Both the position numbers and the translations under genes were made by a program. From Jiella avicenniae (lineage in GTDB: Bacteria > Pseudomonadota > Alphaproteobacteria > Rhizobiales > Rhizobiaceae), in assembly GCF_021390325.1 (NCBI RefSeq), contig NZ_JAJUWU010000020.1, forward strand, positions 62,001 to 126,000: a stretch of 64,000 bases of DNA, read 5' to 3'. The notes under the pieces are model-generated. The model had not been told where the DNA came from and ran no database searches. It was given only the letters and a program-made list of their open reading frames with translations. Numbering within the stretch: the first letter of the stretch is position 1; each line of letters starts with the position of its first letter. Shown here one piece after another: positions 49,330 through 58,817 of the stretch.

Positions 49330-49979
49330 CGTCGGCGGAGGGGCAGGATCGCGAGAGGCTCGCCGAATTCCTGGTGCGTCTCAGGGGCGAGCCGGGCGTT
49401 TCGCCGGCGATTCTGAAGGCGGTCGAGACCGTTCCCCGGCGGCTGTTCCTGCCGTCCGGCATCGACAATCCCTTCGAGGACCGCACGGCGCCGATCGCCT
49501 GCGGCGAGACCATGCCGGGCGCCCTGGCCGCGGTGCGAATCGCCGCCGCGCTGGAGCCGGAGGCGGAGCAGCGCATCCTGGAGGTCGGCACCGGCAGCGG
49601 CTACGTCACGGCGCTGCTGGCGCGGATCGTCGGTCACGTCACCACCTTCGAGCGCTATCGGCGGCTGCTCAAGGCCGCCTCGCAACGCTTCCGCGACATC
49701 GGCATCGCCAACGTCACGCCGATCTTCGAGGACGGGCGCGACGGCTTCGCCAGCGGCAGCCCGTATCACCGCGTCGTCATCCACAGCGCCTTTCCGGCCC
49801 CGCCCAAGCAGTTTCTCGACCAGCTCGCGCCGCACGGGGCGCTGATCTGCGCGATCGGTCCCGGCGACGGCGAACAGATGCTGGTGCGGCTCAGGAAGAT
49901 CGGCAGCCGCTTCGAGCGGCAGGACATCGGCCCGGTGCGCTATCAGGCGATCGCCTTCGGCAAGGCCGACGTGCTGTGA
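49326..49979 (+). CDS. pcm: Protein-L-isoaspartate O-methyltransferase
   Basis: 217 residues. SAM-dependent repair of isoaspartyl residues. Motif [19 protein letters not shown], preceded by [20 protein letters not shown] and followed by [14 protein letters not shown]. The ATG overlaps the surE stop (ATGA). Tight linkage to surE is widespread among proteobacteria. The pre-motif-I GQTIS-like segment is [11 protein letters not shown] here, typical of the rhizobial subgroup. Confidence 0.93.
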   Translation: MTSAEGQDRERLAEFLVRLRGEPGVSPAILKAVETVPRRLFLPSGIDNPFEDRTAPIACGETMPGALAAVRIAAALEPEAEQRILEVGTGSGYVTALLARIVGHVTTFERYRRLLKAASQRFRDIGIANVTPIFEDGRDGFASGSPYHRVVIHSAFPAPPKQFLDQLAPHGALICAIGPGDGEQMLVRLRKIGSRFERQDIGPVRYQAIAFGKADVL

Positions 49980-50035
49980 TCGGGGCGCCTCGATGGGCGG
50001 CCGGTCCTGGAAATTTCACCTTTTGGTCAACGCAC

Positions 50036-50050
50036 TTAACCGGGCAGTAA
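50036..50050. promoter_or_regulatory. CtrA-like box upstream of the LysM/LytM gene
   Basis: TTAA-CCGGGCA-GTAA matches TTAA-N7-TTAA with one mismatch, 55 bp before the start codon in a short AT-richer intergenic region. Pattern only. Confidence 0.3.
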
Positions 50051-50104
50051 GATTAACGCGCTTCAATAGTCCTCGAGAAATACGCTTTCGATAAAGGGAC
50101 TGTG

Positions 50105-51445
50105 ATGCGCTTACCTGTGTTGAGTCGTTCGCGCCGACGCATGTTCGGTTCCGTTGCCGCCGTTGCGATGGCCGGCCTGTTCGCTGGCTGCAGCGGAGAC
50201 GTCGTGCGCTTCGACGACGGCTTCTATACCGGTTCCGTTCCCACGTCCGTTCCGCCGCAGCAGGTTCCGGCGTCGCAGCCCTATCCGGGGCAGATCGACG
50301 GCATGGCGACCGGCGCCATCGCTCCGGCTTCGCCCGGCGGCGGCTACGTCTCGAGCCCGCAGCCCTCGGCCTATCCCGCCGGCAATTCTTCGATGCAGCG
50401 CAGCCAGTTGCCGCCGCCGCCCGAGCCGTCCTACCGCAGCCAGCCGGAGCCGGTCCGCAGCGAGCCGAGCTACGCCGTCAGCGCGCCGCAGCCGGTCCGC
50501 TCGGCTCAGGCGAGCGCCGGCCGCATGGAGCCCGCCGCGGCCTCCTCGCAGGTCCCCGCGAGCCGCGGAGCGCCGCCGACGACCCTCCAGCAGCAGGCGA
50601 AGAGCCTCGCCACGCCCCAGCCGCGCCCGATGAACGAGAGCCGCAGCGCGGCCGCCACGCGCAGCGACAGGTCGCCTGCCGCCGCCGCCGGCACGGTCAC
50701 GGTCGCCTCCGGTGACACGCTCAACGGCATCGCGCGCCGGTCCGGCGTTTCGGCCGACGCGATCCGCCGTGCCAACAATCTCGACTCCGACGTGATTCGC
50801 CTCGGCCAGACCCTGATGATTCCGGCGGGCGGCAAGATGCCCGAGGCGAAGAAGCAGGAGGTCGCCGCTGCGAAGCCTTCGCCGGCTGCTGCCGCGAAGC
50901 CGAGCGAGACGACGAAGATCGCAGAAGTCCCAGCGGAGCCGAAGCCGGCAGTCGCGGAAAAGAGCGGCCGCATCGCGTCGGCGTCTCAGAGCGTCGATCC
51001 GGCGCCGACCGGTTCCGTCCAGAAGGCGGCCGAACGCGAAGTCGCGGCGGTTGCGCCAAACTCCACCGGCATCTCGCAGTTCCGCTGGCCGGTGCAGGGG
51101 CGCGTCATCAATCGCTACGGCGAGAAGGTCGACGGTCGCCGCAACGACGGCGTCAACATCTCCGTGCCGCGCGGGACGCCGATCAAGGCTGCCGAGAACG
51201 GCGTCGTCATCTACGCCGGCGACGGGCTCAAGGAGTTCGGCAACACCGTTCTGGTCAAGCACGACAACGGCCTCATCACCGTCTACGGCCATGCCGATGC
51301 GCTGAAGGTCAAGAAGGGCGAAGACGTCAGACGCGGCGAAGTCATCGCCCAGTCCGGCATGAGCGGCGATGCCGACGTGCCGATGCTGCACTTCGAAGTG
51401 CGCAAGAATTCCTCGCCGGTCGACCCGACCAAATATCTGCAGTAG
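50105..51445 (+). CDS. NlpD-like LysM/LytM lipoprotein with degenerate peptidase site
   Basis: 446 residues from ATG 50105 (AAGGGA 5 nt upstream; a GTG immediately before is less well placed). Lipoprotein signal with lipobox FAGC near residue 29. A disordered Pro/Ser/Gln region is followed by a LysM domain (about 198-240, VASGDTLNGIARRSGVSADA) and a C-terminal LytM/M23 domain (about 325-446). The zinc motif HxGxD is replaced (RRNDGVNISV) and the first His of HxH is Met (PMLHFEVRK), so hydrolysis is unlikely. Such degenerate LytM factors, for example NlpD and EnvC, activate amidases at division. Following pcm, as usual in the order. Confidence 0.87.
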   Translation: MRLPVLSRSRRRMFGSVAAVAMAGLFAGCSGDVVRFDDGFYTGSVPTSVPPQQVPASQPYPGQIDGMATGAIAPASPGGGYVSSPQPSAYPAGNSSMQRSQLPPPPEPSYRSQPEPVRSEPSYAVSAPQPVRSAQASAGRMEPAAASSQVPASRGAPPTTLQQQAKSLATPQPRPMNESRSAAATRSDRSPAAAAGTVTVASGDTLNGIARRSGVSADAIRRANNLDSDVIRLGQTLMIPAGGKMPEAKKQEVAAAKPSPAAAAKPSETTKIAEVPAEPKPAVAEKSGRIASASQSVDPAPTGSVQKAAEREVAAVAPNSTGISQFRWPVQGRVINRYGEKVDGRRNDGVNISVPRGTPIKAAENGVVIYAGDGLKEFGNTVLVKHDNGLITVYGHADALKVKKGEDVRRGEVIAQSGMSGDADVPMLHFEVRKNSSPVDPTKYLQ

Positions 51446-51548
51446 GCGCTGCGCCTTCCGGCGGCGACGGATCGCCGCCGGACCTCATCGCTTCCCGGAT
51501 GCCCACGTCCGACCAAGCGTCGCTCGCCGACCTCCAGGCGTGACGGAA

Positions 51549-51579
51549 CCCGATCGCGAGAGAAAATCTCGCGGTCGGG
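51549..51579 (+). terminator. Hairpin after the NlpD-like gene
   Basis: 13-bp stem CCCGATCGCGAGA / TCTCGCGGTCGGG with a GAAAA loop and one G-U pair, about 100 bp after the stop. Only a short weak T-stretch follows. Confidence 0.6.
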
Positions 51580-51745
51580 TTGCTCGTTCCGGCACTCGTC
51601 TCTCGCGACGCCGCGTCCGCGGCCTCGCCGCGAGTGTAGGCGATGGCGCGTCGTGCGTCCCGCCGACCCTCGAGCGATCACCCAGGGGTCCTGGAACTCC
51701 CGGCCGGGGCGAACGCTCGAAGGCATGTGCCAGCGGCGACGCTTC

Positions 51746-51868
51746 GATCTCCCCCCTTGCGGGGGAGATGGGTGGCAACCCAGAGGGGGTCGACGCGGCA
51801 TCGTCGAGCAGTCCGGCGCGAGGTCACCCCCTCTGCCTGCCGGCATCTCCCCCGCAAGGGGGGAGATC
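51746..51868. repeat. 123-bp palindromic intergenic repeat (RPE/MITE-like)
   Basis: The terminal 25-bp arms (51746-51770 and 51844-51868) are perfect inverted copies; each begins or ends GATCTCCCCC and is itself a small hairpin. A second nested pair, CAGAGGGGGT (51781-51790) and ACCCCCTCTG (51826-51835), is also perfect. The whole folds into one long stem with inner branches. Very similar CTCCCCC...GGGGGAG elements are familiar as dispersed intergenic repeats in rhizobial genomes. No transposase here. Confidence 0.75.
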
Positions 51869-51935
51869 ACGCCAATCGCCAGCCCGGCCACAGTTTCGAG
51901 CGATCGCCCTGGGCCCCCCGCACCCGCGCTTGCGT

Positions 51936-52988
51936 TCACCGCAGCCTGGAAAGGGCCGGGGACAGCCGCGCCAGGCTGAGCAGTTCGAACAGCATCTGCG
52001 CGCCGGCATGGGCGGTGTTGGTCGTCGCGTCGTATTGCGGGGCGACCTCGACGACGTCGCCGCCGATCAGATTCACCCCGGCGAGGCAGCGCAGGATCGC
52101 CTGCGCCTCACGGCTGGTCAGCCCGCCGATCTCGGGTGTGCCGGTGCCGGGTGCGAAGGCCGGGTCGAGGCTGTCGATGTCGAAGGAGAGATACACCGGC
52201 CCGTCGCCCGCGACGGCCTTGGCCCTTTCGACGATGGCCGCGACGCCGAGATCGGAAATCTCCTCGGCATGGATCACCGTCATCCCGGTTTCGTAGGAGA
52301 ATTCCCAGAGATATTCCGACGAGCCCCGGATGCCGATCTGGATGGTGCGCTCGGGATCGAGCACGCCGTCGAGGACGGCCTGACGGAACGGGCCGCCATG
52401 GTGGAACTTGCAGCCGTCGAACGGGCCCGACGTGTCGCAATGGGCGTCGATGTGGATCATTCCCACTGGCCGTTCGGCGCCGAGCGCCCGCAGGATCGGC
52501 AGCGTGATCGAGTGGTCGCCTCCGACGAACAGCGGCAGGACGCCGGCTCCGGCGATCGCCGCTGCCGCCTTTTCGATGTCCTCGTGCGAAGTCGCGAGAT
52601 CGAACCGGGAGCGGAACGGCACGTCGCCGATGTCGGCGACGGCGATCTCGTGGGTCGGCATGGTCTTGAGGACGTGGTTGTAGGGGCCGACCCGTTCGAT
52701 CGTCCGAAGCGCCCGCGGCCCGAAGCGCGAGCCGTTGCGGTTGGTCACGCCGAGATCCATCGGCACGCCGATCATCGCCACGGCGAGATCGCCGAAGTCC
52801 GGCGCGTTCCAGTCGACAGCCCGGTAGGGGACGTCGAGCAGCGTCGGCAGGCCCGCATAGGGTGCGACGCGTGTGCCCTTCGGATCGAACAGGCGGTCGG
52901 CGACGGCGGCAAAGCCTTCGTCGTAGATCCTGCACTCGTTGTCGCCGGCAAAGCGCTGGCGGAGTGCGGTGAGCTTGTCGTCATCCAT
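51936..52988 (-). CDS. Ureohydrolase (agmatinase/guanidino-acid hydrolase family)
   Basis: 350 residues from ATG 52988 with GGAGG 9 nt upstream. Binuclear-metal ureohydrolase; ligands His159 (GGDHS), Asp181-His183-Asp185 (DAHCD) and Asp270-Asp272 (SFDIDS) are all present. It is longer than typical SpeB (about 305-320) by an N-terminal segment. Possible substrates are agmatine, guanidinobutyrate, guanidinopropionate or guanidine; sequence reading does not decide. Translationally coupled to the upstream aminotransferase, whose stop lies 8 bp inside this gene's start region. Confidence 0.87.
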   Translation of the reverse strand: MDDDKLTALRQRFAGDNECRIYDEGFAAVADRLFDPKGTRVAPYAGLPTLLDVPYRAVDWNAPDFGDLAVAMIGVPMDLGVTNRNGSRFGPRALRTIERVGPYNHVLKTMPTHEIAVADIGDVPFRSRFDLATSHEDIEKAAAAIAGAGVLPLFVGGDHSITLPILRALGAERPVGMIHIDAHCDTSGPFDGCKFHHGGPFRQAVLDGVLDPERTIQIGIRGSSEYLWEFSYETGMTVIHAEEISDLGVAAIVERAKAVAGDGPVYLSFDIDSLDPAFAPGTGTPEIGGLTSREAQAILRCLAGVNLIGGDVVEVAPQYDATTNTAHAGAQMLFELLSLARLSPALSRLR

Positions 52989-54198
52989 CGGTCGAAACCT
53001 CCTTGGCGGGGGCTGTCTGGTCGCTCGCGCCGCCGAGCGCCAGCCGCCGCATGACCTCCCGGATGCCGTCCTCCGGCACGTTGGCGAAGGCGATCCGCAG
53101 ATGTCCGTCCTGATCCGGCCCGAAGAACGAGCCGGGCAGGGCGAGGATGCCGAAATCGCGGGCGAGTTCGGCCGCCACGGTCGCGGCCGGGCGGTCGGGG
53201 AAGGGATGGCGGACATAGGCGAAATAGGCGCCGATCTGGTCGAGCGTCCAGCCGGGAACTTCGCCGATCATCGCCGCGAAGAGGCGAGCCCGGGAAGCGA
53301 TCGCGGCGGCGTTCTCGGTGCGCCAGTCGGCGAGCGCGTCGATCGCCCATGGCAGGGCCGCCTGGGGCGGGCGCGGGGCGCAGATCTGCAGGTTGTCGAC
53401 CACCTTCTCGATTTCGCCGACGATGGCCCCGCCGCCGATCAGCGCGCCGAGCCGGTGACCGGGGATCGCATAGGCCTTGGAGAAGGAGTACAGCCCCACG
53501 AGATTGGTCTCGGCGCGCGGATCGGCGAAGAGCGCGTGCGGCGTGCCGGCCGATGGCGGGAGAAAGTCGCGGTAGGTCTCGTCGAGCACGAGATAGAGCC
53601 CGCGGCGCACGCAGACCCGGAAGAGCTCGGCGATCAGCGTCGGCGGATAGACGGCCCCGGTCGGATTGTTCGGGCTGACGAGAACCAGCGCCCGGGTCCG
53701 CCCGTCGATCAGCGCCTCGAAGTCCTCCGGATCGGGCAGGAAGCCGTTCTCGGCCTTCGTCGCCAGCGCCCGCTTCTCGATGCCGAGCATGTCCAGCGTC
53801 ATCTGGTGGTTGAAATACCAGGGCGTCGGCAGGACGACCGCGTCGCCCGCGCCGGCGACGGCGATCATCGCCGCGAAGAAGGCCTGGTTGCAGCCCGCGG
53901 TGATGGCGATCTGGCGGGCCTCGATCGGCGCCCCGTAGATCTTCGAGACGTGTCCGGCATAGGCCGCCCGAAGCGCCGCGTCGCCGAGAATCTCTCCGTA
54001 GCGCGCAGCGGCCGGGCTGCCCGCCGCCTCCGCGAGGCGCGCCGAGAACGCTGCCGGCGGCGCATGGTTCGGCACCGCCTGGCTGCAGTTGATCAGCGGG
54101 CCATGGCGCCCGTCATAGGCGCCCGTCCATTTGTCGGCCTGCGCGATGGGCGGCGAGGAGACGGCCGTCAGCAGTGGATTTGGCCGAGGCGGGGTCAT
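52981..54198 (-). CDS. PLP-dependent class I/II aminotransferase
   Basis: 405 residues from ATG 54198 (AAAGGAGCGTCC). Fold-type I aminotransferase: ARYGEILGDAALRAAYAGH, TAGCNQAFFAAM, SPNNPTGAVYP, VLDETYRDF, and the PLP lysine in YSFSKAYAIPGHRLG. It lies upstream of and overlaps the ureohydrolase by 8 bp, so the two act together, plausibly removing an amino group from a guanidino or diamine compound. Substrate not identifiable. Longer upstream frame discarded. Confidence 0.83.
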   Translation of the reverse strand: MTPPRPNPLLTAVSSPPIAQADKWTGAYDGRHGPLINCSQAVPNHAPPAAFSARLAEAAGSPAAARYGEILGDAALRAAYAGHVSKIYGAPIEARQIAITAGCNQAFFAAMIAVAGAGDAVVLPTPWYFNHQMTLDMLGIEKRALATKAENGFLPDPEDFEALIDGRTRALVLVSPNNPTGAVYPPTLIAELFRVCVRRGLYLVLDETYRDFLPPSAGTPHALFADPRAETNLVGLYSFSKAYAIPGHRLGALIGGGAIVGEIEKVVDNLQICAPRPPQAALPWAIDALADWRTENAAAIASRARLFAAMIGEVPGWTLDQIGAYFAYVRHPFPDRPAATVAAELARDFGILALPGSFFGPDQDGHLRIAFANVPEDGIREVMRRLALGGASDQTAPAKEVSTDG

Positions 54199-54698
54199 GG
54201 ACGCTCCTTTGCATCGGGCATTGCCCGGACGAATGTCGGTGGCGTTCGGCGCCGGGCAGTCCGAACGGCCGCCAGGATCGAGGCGAACGGGCAGGGCCGG
54301 CGGTGGCAGGGTCGAGGCGATCTCGTCCCGACGTCGGTGCGCTCGCCGCTTTCCATCAGCGCGCCCTCTTAGACGATGCCGCCGCAAAACAGAATGCCGA
54401 CCGACCCGTCGACCGGCGCTCCAGCGCAGGGGATGGGCGACGAGCACCTCGCCGGTCGAAGAGATTCGGGTCCGCGCCGACGATCGACCGGAAAAGACGT
54501 GCGATTCGAAGCGGCTCCGGCGACGCGATTCGATCGTGCCCGTCGTCTCGAAGTCTGCGAAAACCGCCTCCGGAGCCCGCTCGTGACGCTTTCGTGTCGG
54601 CTCGCGGGGCGGCCGCGAAACGTTTGGCCCATGTCGCTTGACAGCGCCCCCGCTTCTCCGTAAACGACCGCCTCACAAGCCGCGGCGAGCGGCGAAGC
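54199..54698. other. Intergenic region before tRNA-Asp, no gene seen
   Basis: About 500 bp. Open frames are arginine-rich GC artefacts. I looked for a guanidine-type riboswitch on the minus strand upstream of the aminotransferase and did not see the conserved core. Confidence 0.4.
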
Positions 54699-54775
54699 GC
54701 GGGTGTAGCTCAGTCGGTTAGAGTGCCGGCCTGTCACGCCGGAGGTCGCGGGTTCGAGCCCCGTCACTCGCGCCA
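54699..54775 (+). tRNA. tRNA-Asp (anticodon GTC)
   Basis: 77 nt including encoded CCA. Acceptor GCGGGTG pairs with CACTCGC; D arm GCTC-AGTCGGTTA-GAGT; anticodon stem CCGGC/GCCGG with loop CTGTCAC (anticodon GTC at 54733-54735); T arm GCGGG-TTCGAGC-CCCGT. Discriminator G then CCA. No integrase or att-like repeat is next to it. Confidence 0.97.
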
Positions 54776-54952
54776 TTTCTTCTCTCGATTTCCGCAAATC
54801 AGATCGGGCGATACCGGCCGCAAGCCGCCATTCGCGAATGCGGCGGATCGCACCCGGCCTCGATCTTGCCCGTCGACCGCTCCGCGCGCACTTCATGGTG
54901 TGCACTCCATGTCGCGGCGGCGTGCGCGAGGATGCTCCCGGGCCTCCGGCGC

Positions 54953-55267
54953 TCAGATTCCCGACCCCGAATCCTCGAAGTCCGCCATGTCGGCCGGGGC
55001 GGGGAGATCGAGGGCGGGAGAATGCGCCGTCGGCTGCGGCCAGGGCATCCAGGCGACGAGTTCGTCCTCGTCATAGGTGACCAGCAGGTCGTGCCCGGTA
55101 TCCGTCGCCACCCAGCCGCGCTCGGCCGATCCGCGGACGGTCTGGTAGCGCACGGTGTCGACCTCCGCCGGTCCCTGTTCGCCGCCACGCACCGTGACCA
55201 GGATGCGCTCGCCGTCTCGCCGCGCCGTCGCCATCGGCAGCCACCCGCCTCTCGCCGAATCCGCCAT
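54953..55267 (-). CDS. Conserved-looking small protein of unknown function
   Basis: 104 residues from ATG 55267 with GGAG 8 nt upstream. Text such as WLPMATARRDGERILVTVRG, VDTVRYQTVRGSAERGWVAT, and LVTYDEDELVAWMPWP suggests a compact beta protein with an acidic tail. No domain recognised, no signal or membrane segment. It lies between tRNA-Asp and nuoA, opposite to nuo. Confidence 0.6.
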   Translation of the reverse strand: MADSARGGWLPMATARRDGERILVTVRGGEQGPAEVDTVRYQTVRGSAERGWVATDTGHDLLVTYDEDELVAWMPWPQPTAHSPALDLPAPADMADFEDSGSGI

Positions 55268-55573
55268 CGGATCGTCTCCCGTGCGTCGCCCGGCACCCGT
55301 GGCCGGGAGGGAGGTGATCTTGCGGCGATCGGCCGCGACTGGCAAGCCTCGCAAACGGGGCGTAAACGTCTGGCGGTCATCGCAAATCATCGGCCGGGCT
55401 GGATAAAACCGATTGCTCTCAGATCCTTGCGCCAGAGAACGCCTTGCACACATTCTAAGAAGGGGATAACCCTCGCCGCAATGCGGCATGGCGGTTCGCC
55501 CTCCGGCCGCCGATCCTTGCGGCGCGGACGTCTCGTCCGCCGCCTCGACCGTCACCGGGGATGAAATGGTCCG
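55268..55573. promoter_or_regulatory. Upstream region of the nuo operon
   Basis: About 300 bp between divergent genes; must hold the nuo promoter. An AT-richer patch with TTGC boxes at 55427 and 55444 followed by TTCTAAG near 55453 is the best candidate, but box spacing is not standard. No gene seen. Confidence 0.35.
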
Positions 55574-55939
55574 ATGAGCGCACTCCTCGCATCCTATCTG
55601 CCGATCGTGATCTTCGTCGGCGTCGCGCTGGTCATCGGCCTGGCGCTTCTCGTCACGCCGTTCCTCGTCGCCTTCAAGGCGCCGGACGACGAGAAGCTCT
55701 CGGCTTACGAATGCGGCTTCGACGCCTTCGACGATTCCCGCATGAAGTTCGACGTGCGCTTCTACCTGGTGTCGATCCTGTTCATCATCTTCGACCTCGA
55801 GGTCGCCTTCCTGTTTCCCTGGGCGGCGAGTTTCGGAACCCTCGGCTGGTTCGGCTTCTGGTCGATGATGGTGTTTCTCGGCGTCCTGACGGTCGGCTTC
55901 GTCTACGAATGGAAGAAAGGCGCACTGGAATGGGACTGA
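55574..55939 (+). CDS. nuoA: NADH-quinone oxidoreductase subunit A
   Basis: 121 residues, three TM helices. Text [20 protein letters not shown] with the conserved acidic/Cys loop, [20 protein letters not shown], and [10 protein letters not shown] is typical of NuoA. Membrane-arm subunit of complex I. The stop lies 10 bp inside nuoB. Confidence 0.96.
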   Translation: MSALLASYLPIVIFVGVALVIGLALLVTPFLVAFKAPDDEKLSAYECGFDAFDDSRMKFDVRFYLVSILFIIFDLEVAFLFPWAASFGTLGWFGFWSMMVFLGVLTVGFVYEWKKGALEWD

Positions 55940-56523
55940 TCATCGGCGACAAGCCGTTCGCTTCGTTCGCCCCCGAGGCGGGGACGGGTGCGGCCGCAGC
56001 CGCGCCGGGCCTGCCCATCGCGCAGCGGCAGGATCCGTTCGTCACCGAGGTCAACGAGGAGCTGGCCGACAAGGGCTTCCTCGTCACCTCGACCGACGAA
56101 CTGATCCAGTGGGCGCGCACCGGCTCGCTCATGTGGATGACCTTCGGCCTCGCCTGCTGCGCGGTCGAGATGATGCAGGTCTCGATGCCGCGCTACGACG
56201 TCGAGCGATTCGGCTTCGCGCCGCGCGCCAGCCCGCGTCAGTCGGACGTGATGATCGTCGCGGGAACGCTGACCAACAAGATGGCGCCGGCGCTGCGCAA
56301 GGTCTACGACCAGATGCCGGAGCCGCGCTACGTCATCTCCATGGGCTCCTGCGCCAATGGCGGCGGCTATTATCACTATTCCTATTCGGTGGTGCGCGGC
56401 TGCGACCGCGTCGTGCCGGTCGACATCTACGTGCCGGGCTGCCCGCCGAGCGCCGAGGCGCTGCTCTACGGCATTCTTCTCCTGCAGAAGAAGATCCGCC
56501 GCACCGGCACGATCGAACGGTAG
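55930..56523 (+). CDS. nuoB: NADH-quinone oxidoreductase subunit B (cluster N2)
   Basis: 197 residues from ATG 55930. Cluster N2 ligands are in [10 protein letters not shown] (adjacent Cys pair), [10 protein letters not shown] and [15 protein letters not shown]. The frame upstream (read across nuoA) is antisense-like. The last electron carrier before quinone. Overlaps nuoA by 10 bp. Confidence 0.97.
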   Translation: MGLIIGDKPFASFAPEAGTGAAAAAPGLPIAQRQDPFVTEVNEELADKGFLVTSTDELIQWARTGSLMWMTFGLACCAVEMMQVSMPRYDVERFGFAPRASPRQSDVMIVAGTLTNKMAPALRKVYDQMPEPRYVISMGSCANGGGYYHYSYSVVRGCDRVVPVDIYVPGCPPSAEALLYGILLLQKKIRRTGTIER

Positions 56524-56535
56524 GAAGGCCGCGTC

Positions 56536-57144
56536 ATGCGTGAATTCGCCACCACCGACATGGCCGACTATCTGGCCGAGGCCCTCGGCGAGAGGCTCGA
56601 TTCCAGCGAGCATCGCTTCGGCGAGCTGACCATCGTCGTCGCACCTCAGGACATCGTCCGGGTCATGACCGTCCTGCGCGACGATCCGCAGACCCAGTTC
56701 GTCAATCTGATCGACATTTGCGGCGTCGACTATCCCGGGCGGGTCAAACGCTTCGAGGTGGTCTACCATCTGCTGTCGCCCCGGCAGAACCAGCGCATCC
56801 GCGTCAAGGTCCGCACCGCCGAGGACGATCCGGTTCCCTCGGTCTCCGAAGTCTTTCCCGCCGCCGACTGGTTCGAGCGCGAGGCCTACGACTTCTACGG
56901 CATCCTGTTCACCGGCCATCCGGATCTCCGCCGCATCCTGACGGACTACGGTTTCGAGGGCCACCCGATGCGCAAGGATTTCCCGCTGACAGGCTTCGTC
57001 GAAGTCCATTACGACGAGGAAAAGAAGCAGGTGGTCTACGAGCCCGTGGAACTCAGACAGGAGTTTCGCAACTTCGACTTCCTGTCGCCGTGGGAAGGCA
57101 CCGAATACGTGCTGCCGGGCGACGAGAAGGCGAAGCGACAGTAA
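56536..57144 (+). CDS. nuoC: NADH-quinone oxidoreductase subunit C
   Basis: 202 residues. Text [80 protein letters not shown] and [19 protein letters not shown] are family signatures. Peripheral-arm subunit next to NuoD. Separate from nuoD (not fused), with one guest gene between. Confidence 0.97.
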   Translation: MREFATTDMADYLAEALGERLDSSEHRFGELTIVVAPQDIVRVMTVLRDDPQTQFVNLIDICGVDYPGRVKRFEVVYHLLSPRQNQRIRVKVRTAEDDPVPSVSEVFPAADWFEREAYDFYGILFTGHPDLRRILTDYGFEGHPMRKDFPLTGFVEVHYDEEKKQVVYEPVELRQEFRNFDFLSPWEGTEYVLPGDEKAKRQ

Positions 57145-57159
57145 AGAGCGGAGAGCCCC

Positions 57160-57597
57160 ATGGCTGGCAAGCAACTCCAGGCCAAGTGCCTTTGCGGCGG
57201 CGTCCGCATCGATGCCGACATCGAAAACCAGGAAGTCGGCGCCTGCCACTGCGACATTTGCCGGCGCTGGGCCGGCGGGCCGTTCATGGCGGTCGAGGCC
57301 TCGGAGAACGTCGTCCTCGCGGGGACCGATCTTCTCGGCATCTACGAGTCGTCCGGCTGGGGCGAACGGGGCTTTTGCACGGCCTGCGGCTCGACGCTGT
57401 TCTGGCGCTCCAAGGACGCGGCGCATTACGCCATCTCGGCGATGGCTTTCGACGATCTGAGCGAGGCGGTGCTGACGAAACAGATCTTCATCGACTCCAA
57501 GCCCGACTGGTATGCCTTCGCCAACGAGACGAAGTCGATGACCGGGGCGGAGTTCCTCGCGCAGTTCTCCTCCGAAGAGGACAAGCCGAATGGCTGA
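57160..57597 (+). CDS. GFA-family zinc-binding protein (glutathione-dependent formaldehyde-activating type) inside nuo operon
   Basis: 145 residues. Cys-based zinc motif pattern: [18 protein letters not shown] and [11 protein letters not shown], the GFA (CENP-V/GFA) fold. Despite the name, most family members have unknown or non-formaldehyde roles. The gene starts 15 bp after nuoC and overlaps the nuoD start by 8 bp, so it is embedded in the nuo transcript with coupled translation. No direct link to complex I known. Confidence 0.88.
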   Translation: MAGKQLQAKCLCGGVRIDADIENQEVGACHCDICRRWAGGPFMAVEASENVVLAGTDLLGIYESSGWGERGFCTACGSTLFWRSKDAAHYAISAMAFDDLSEAVLTKQIFIDSKPDWYAFANETKSMTGAEFLAQFSSEEDKPNG

Positions 57598-58780
57598 GAT
57601 CGACGTCCGCAACTTCAACATCAACTTCGGTCCGCAGCACCCCGCCGCGCATGGCGTTCTGCGCCTCGTGCTGGAACTCGACGGCGAGATCGTCGAGCGG
57701 GTGGATCCGCATATCGGCCTGCTCCACCGCGGCACCGAAAAGCTGATCGAGCACAAGACCTATCTCCAGGCGATCCCCTATTTCGACCGACTCGACTACG
57801 TCGCGCCGATGAACCAGGAGCATTCCTTCTGCCTCGCGATCGAGCGGCTGGCGGGGGTGACCGTGCCGCGGCGCGCCCAGTTGATCCGGGTGCTGTACAG
57901 CGAGATCGGCCGGATTCTGTCGCACCTTCTGAACGTCACCACGCAGGCGATGGACGTCGGCGCCCTGACGCCGCCTCTGTGGGGGTTCGAGGAGCGCGAG
58001 AAGCTGATGGTGTTCTACGAGCGCGCATCGGGCTCGCGTCTCCATGCCGCCTATTTCCGGCCGGGCGGCGTCCATCAGGACATTCCGCAGGCGCTCGTCG
58101 ACGACATCGGGGCGTGGTGCGATCCGTTCCTCAAGGTCTGCGACGATCTCGAGGAGCTTCTCACCGACAATCGCATCTTCAAGCAGCGCAACGTCGACAT
58201 CGGCGTCGTCCCGCTGGAAGACGTGTGGGCATTGGGCTTTTCCGGCGTCATGGTCCGCGGTTCGGGCGCCGCGTGGGACCTGCGCAAGTCGCAGCCCTAC
58301 GAGTGCTACGACGAAATGGAATTCGACATTCCCGTCGGCAAGAACGGCGACTGCTACGACCGCTACCTGATCCGCATGGTCGAGATGCGCGAAGCCGCCC
58401 GGATCATGAAGCAATGCGTGGAAAAGCTCTCGAGCGCGGACGGGCAGGGTCCCGTCGCCGCGACCGACGGCAAGCTGGTGCCGCCCAAGCGGGGCCAGAT
58501 GAAGCGGTCGATGGAAGCCCTCATCCACCACTTCAAACTCTACACCGAGGGCTTCCACCTGCCGGAAGGCGAGGTCTACGCCGCGGTCGAGGCGCCGAAG
58601 GGCGAATTCGGCGTCTATGTCGTGTCGGATGGAACGAACAAGCCGTATCGCTGCAAGATCCGGGCGCCGGGATTTGCCCATCTCCAGGCAATGGACGGCC
58701 TGTGCAAGGGCCACCTGCTGGCGGACGTTTCGGCCATTCTCGGCACGCTCGACATCGTCTTCGGCGAGGTCGACCGCTGA
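57590..58780 (+). CDS. nuoD: NADH-quinone oxidoreductase subunit D
   Basis: 396 residues. Text [62 protein letters not shown]-like [20 protein letters not shown], and the C-terminal [38 protein letters not shown]. Forms part of the quinone site with NuoB. Overlaps the GFA gene by 8 bp. Confidence 0.97.
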   Translation: MAEIDVRNFNINFGPQHPAAHGVLRLVLELDGEIVERVDPHIGLLHRGTEKLIEHKTYLQAIPYFDRLDYVAPMNQEHSFCLAIERLAGVTVPRRAQLIRVLYSEIGRILSHLLNVTTQAMDVGALTPPLWGFEEREKLMVFYERASGSRLHAAYFRPGGVHQDIPQALVDDIGAWCDPFLKVCDDLEELLTDNRIFKQRNVDIGVVPLEDVWALGFSGVMVRGSGAAWDLRKSQPYECYDEMEFDIPVGKNGDCYDRYLIRMVEMREAARIMKQCVEKLSSADGQGPVAATDGKLVPPKRGQMKRSMEALIHHFKLYTEGFHLPEGEVYAAVEAPKGEFGVYVVSDGTNKPYRCKIRAPGFAHLQAMDGLCKGHLLADVSAILGTLDIVFGEVDR

Positions 58781-58817
58781 CGTTGCGGCCGACCCGACGA
58801 AGTGTCAGGTTGGAAAG

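Larger units (their letters stand above)
51446..51935. other. Intergenic region with terminator and palindromic repeat
   Basis: About 490 bp between convergent genes. Contains a strong hairpin (51549-51579) and a 123-bp inverted-repeat element (51746-51868), listed separately. No coding sequence seen. Confidence 0.6.

Noticed and set aside
54199-54420. Guanidine-type riboswitch before the aminotransferase-ureohydrolase pair
   Set aside because: Searched on the minus strand for conserved ykkC-type core segments; none was found.
54699-54952. tRNA-Asp as an integration site for a genomic island
   Set aside because: No integrase, no repeat of the tRNA 3' end and no mobile genes on either side within the window.
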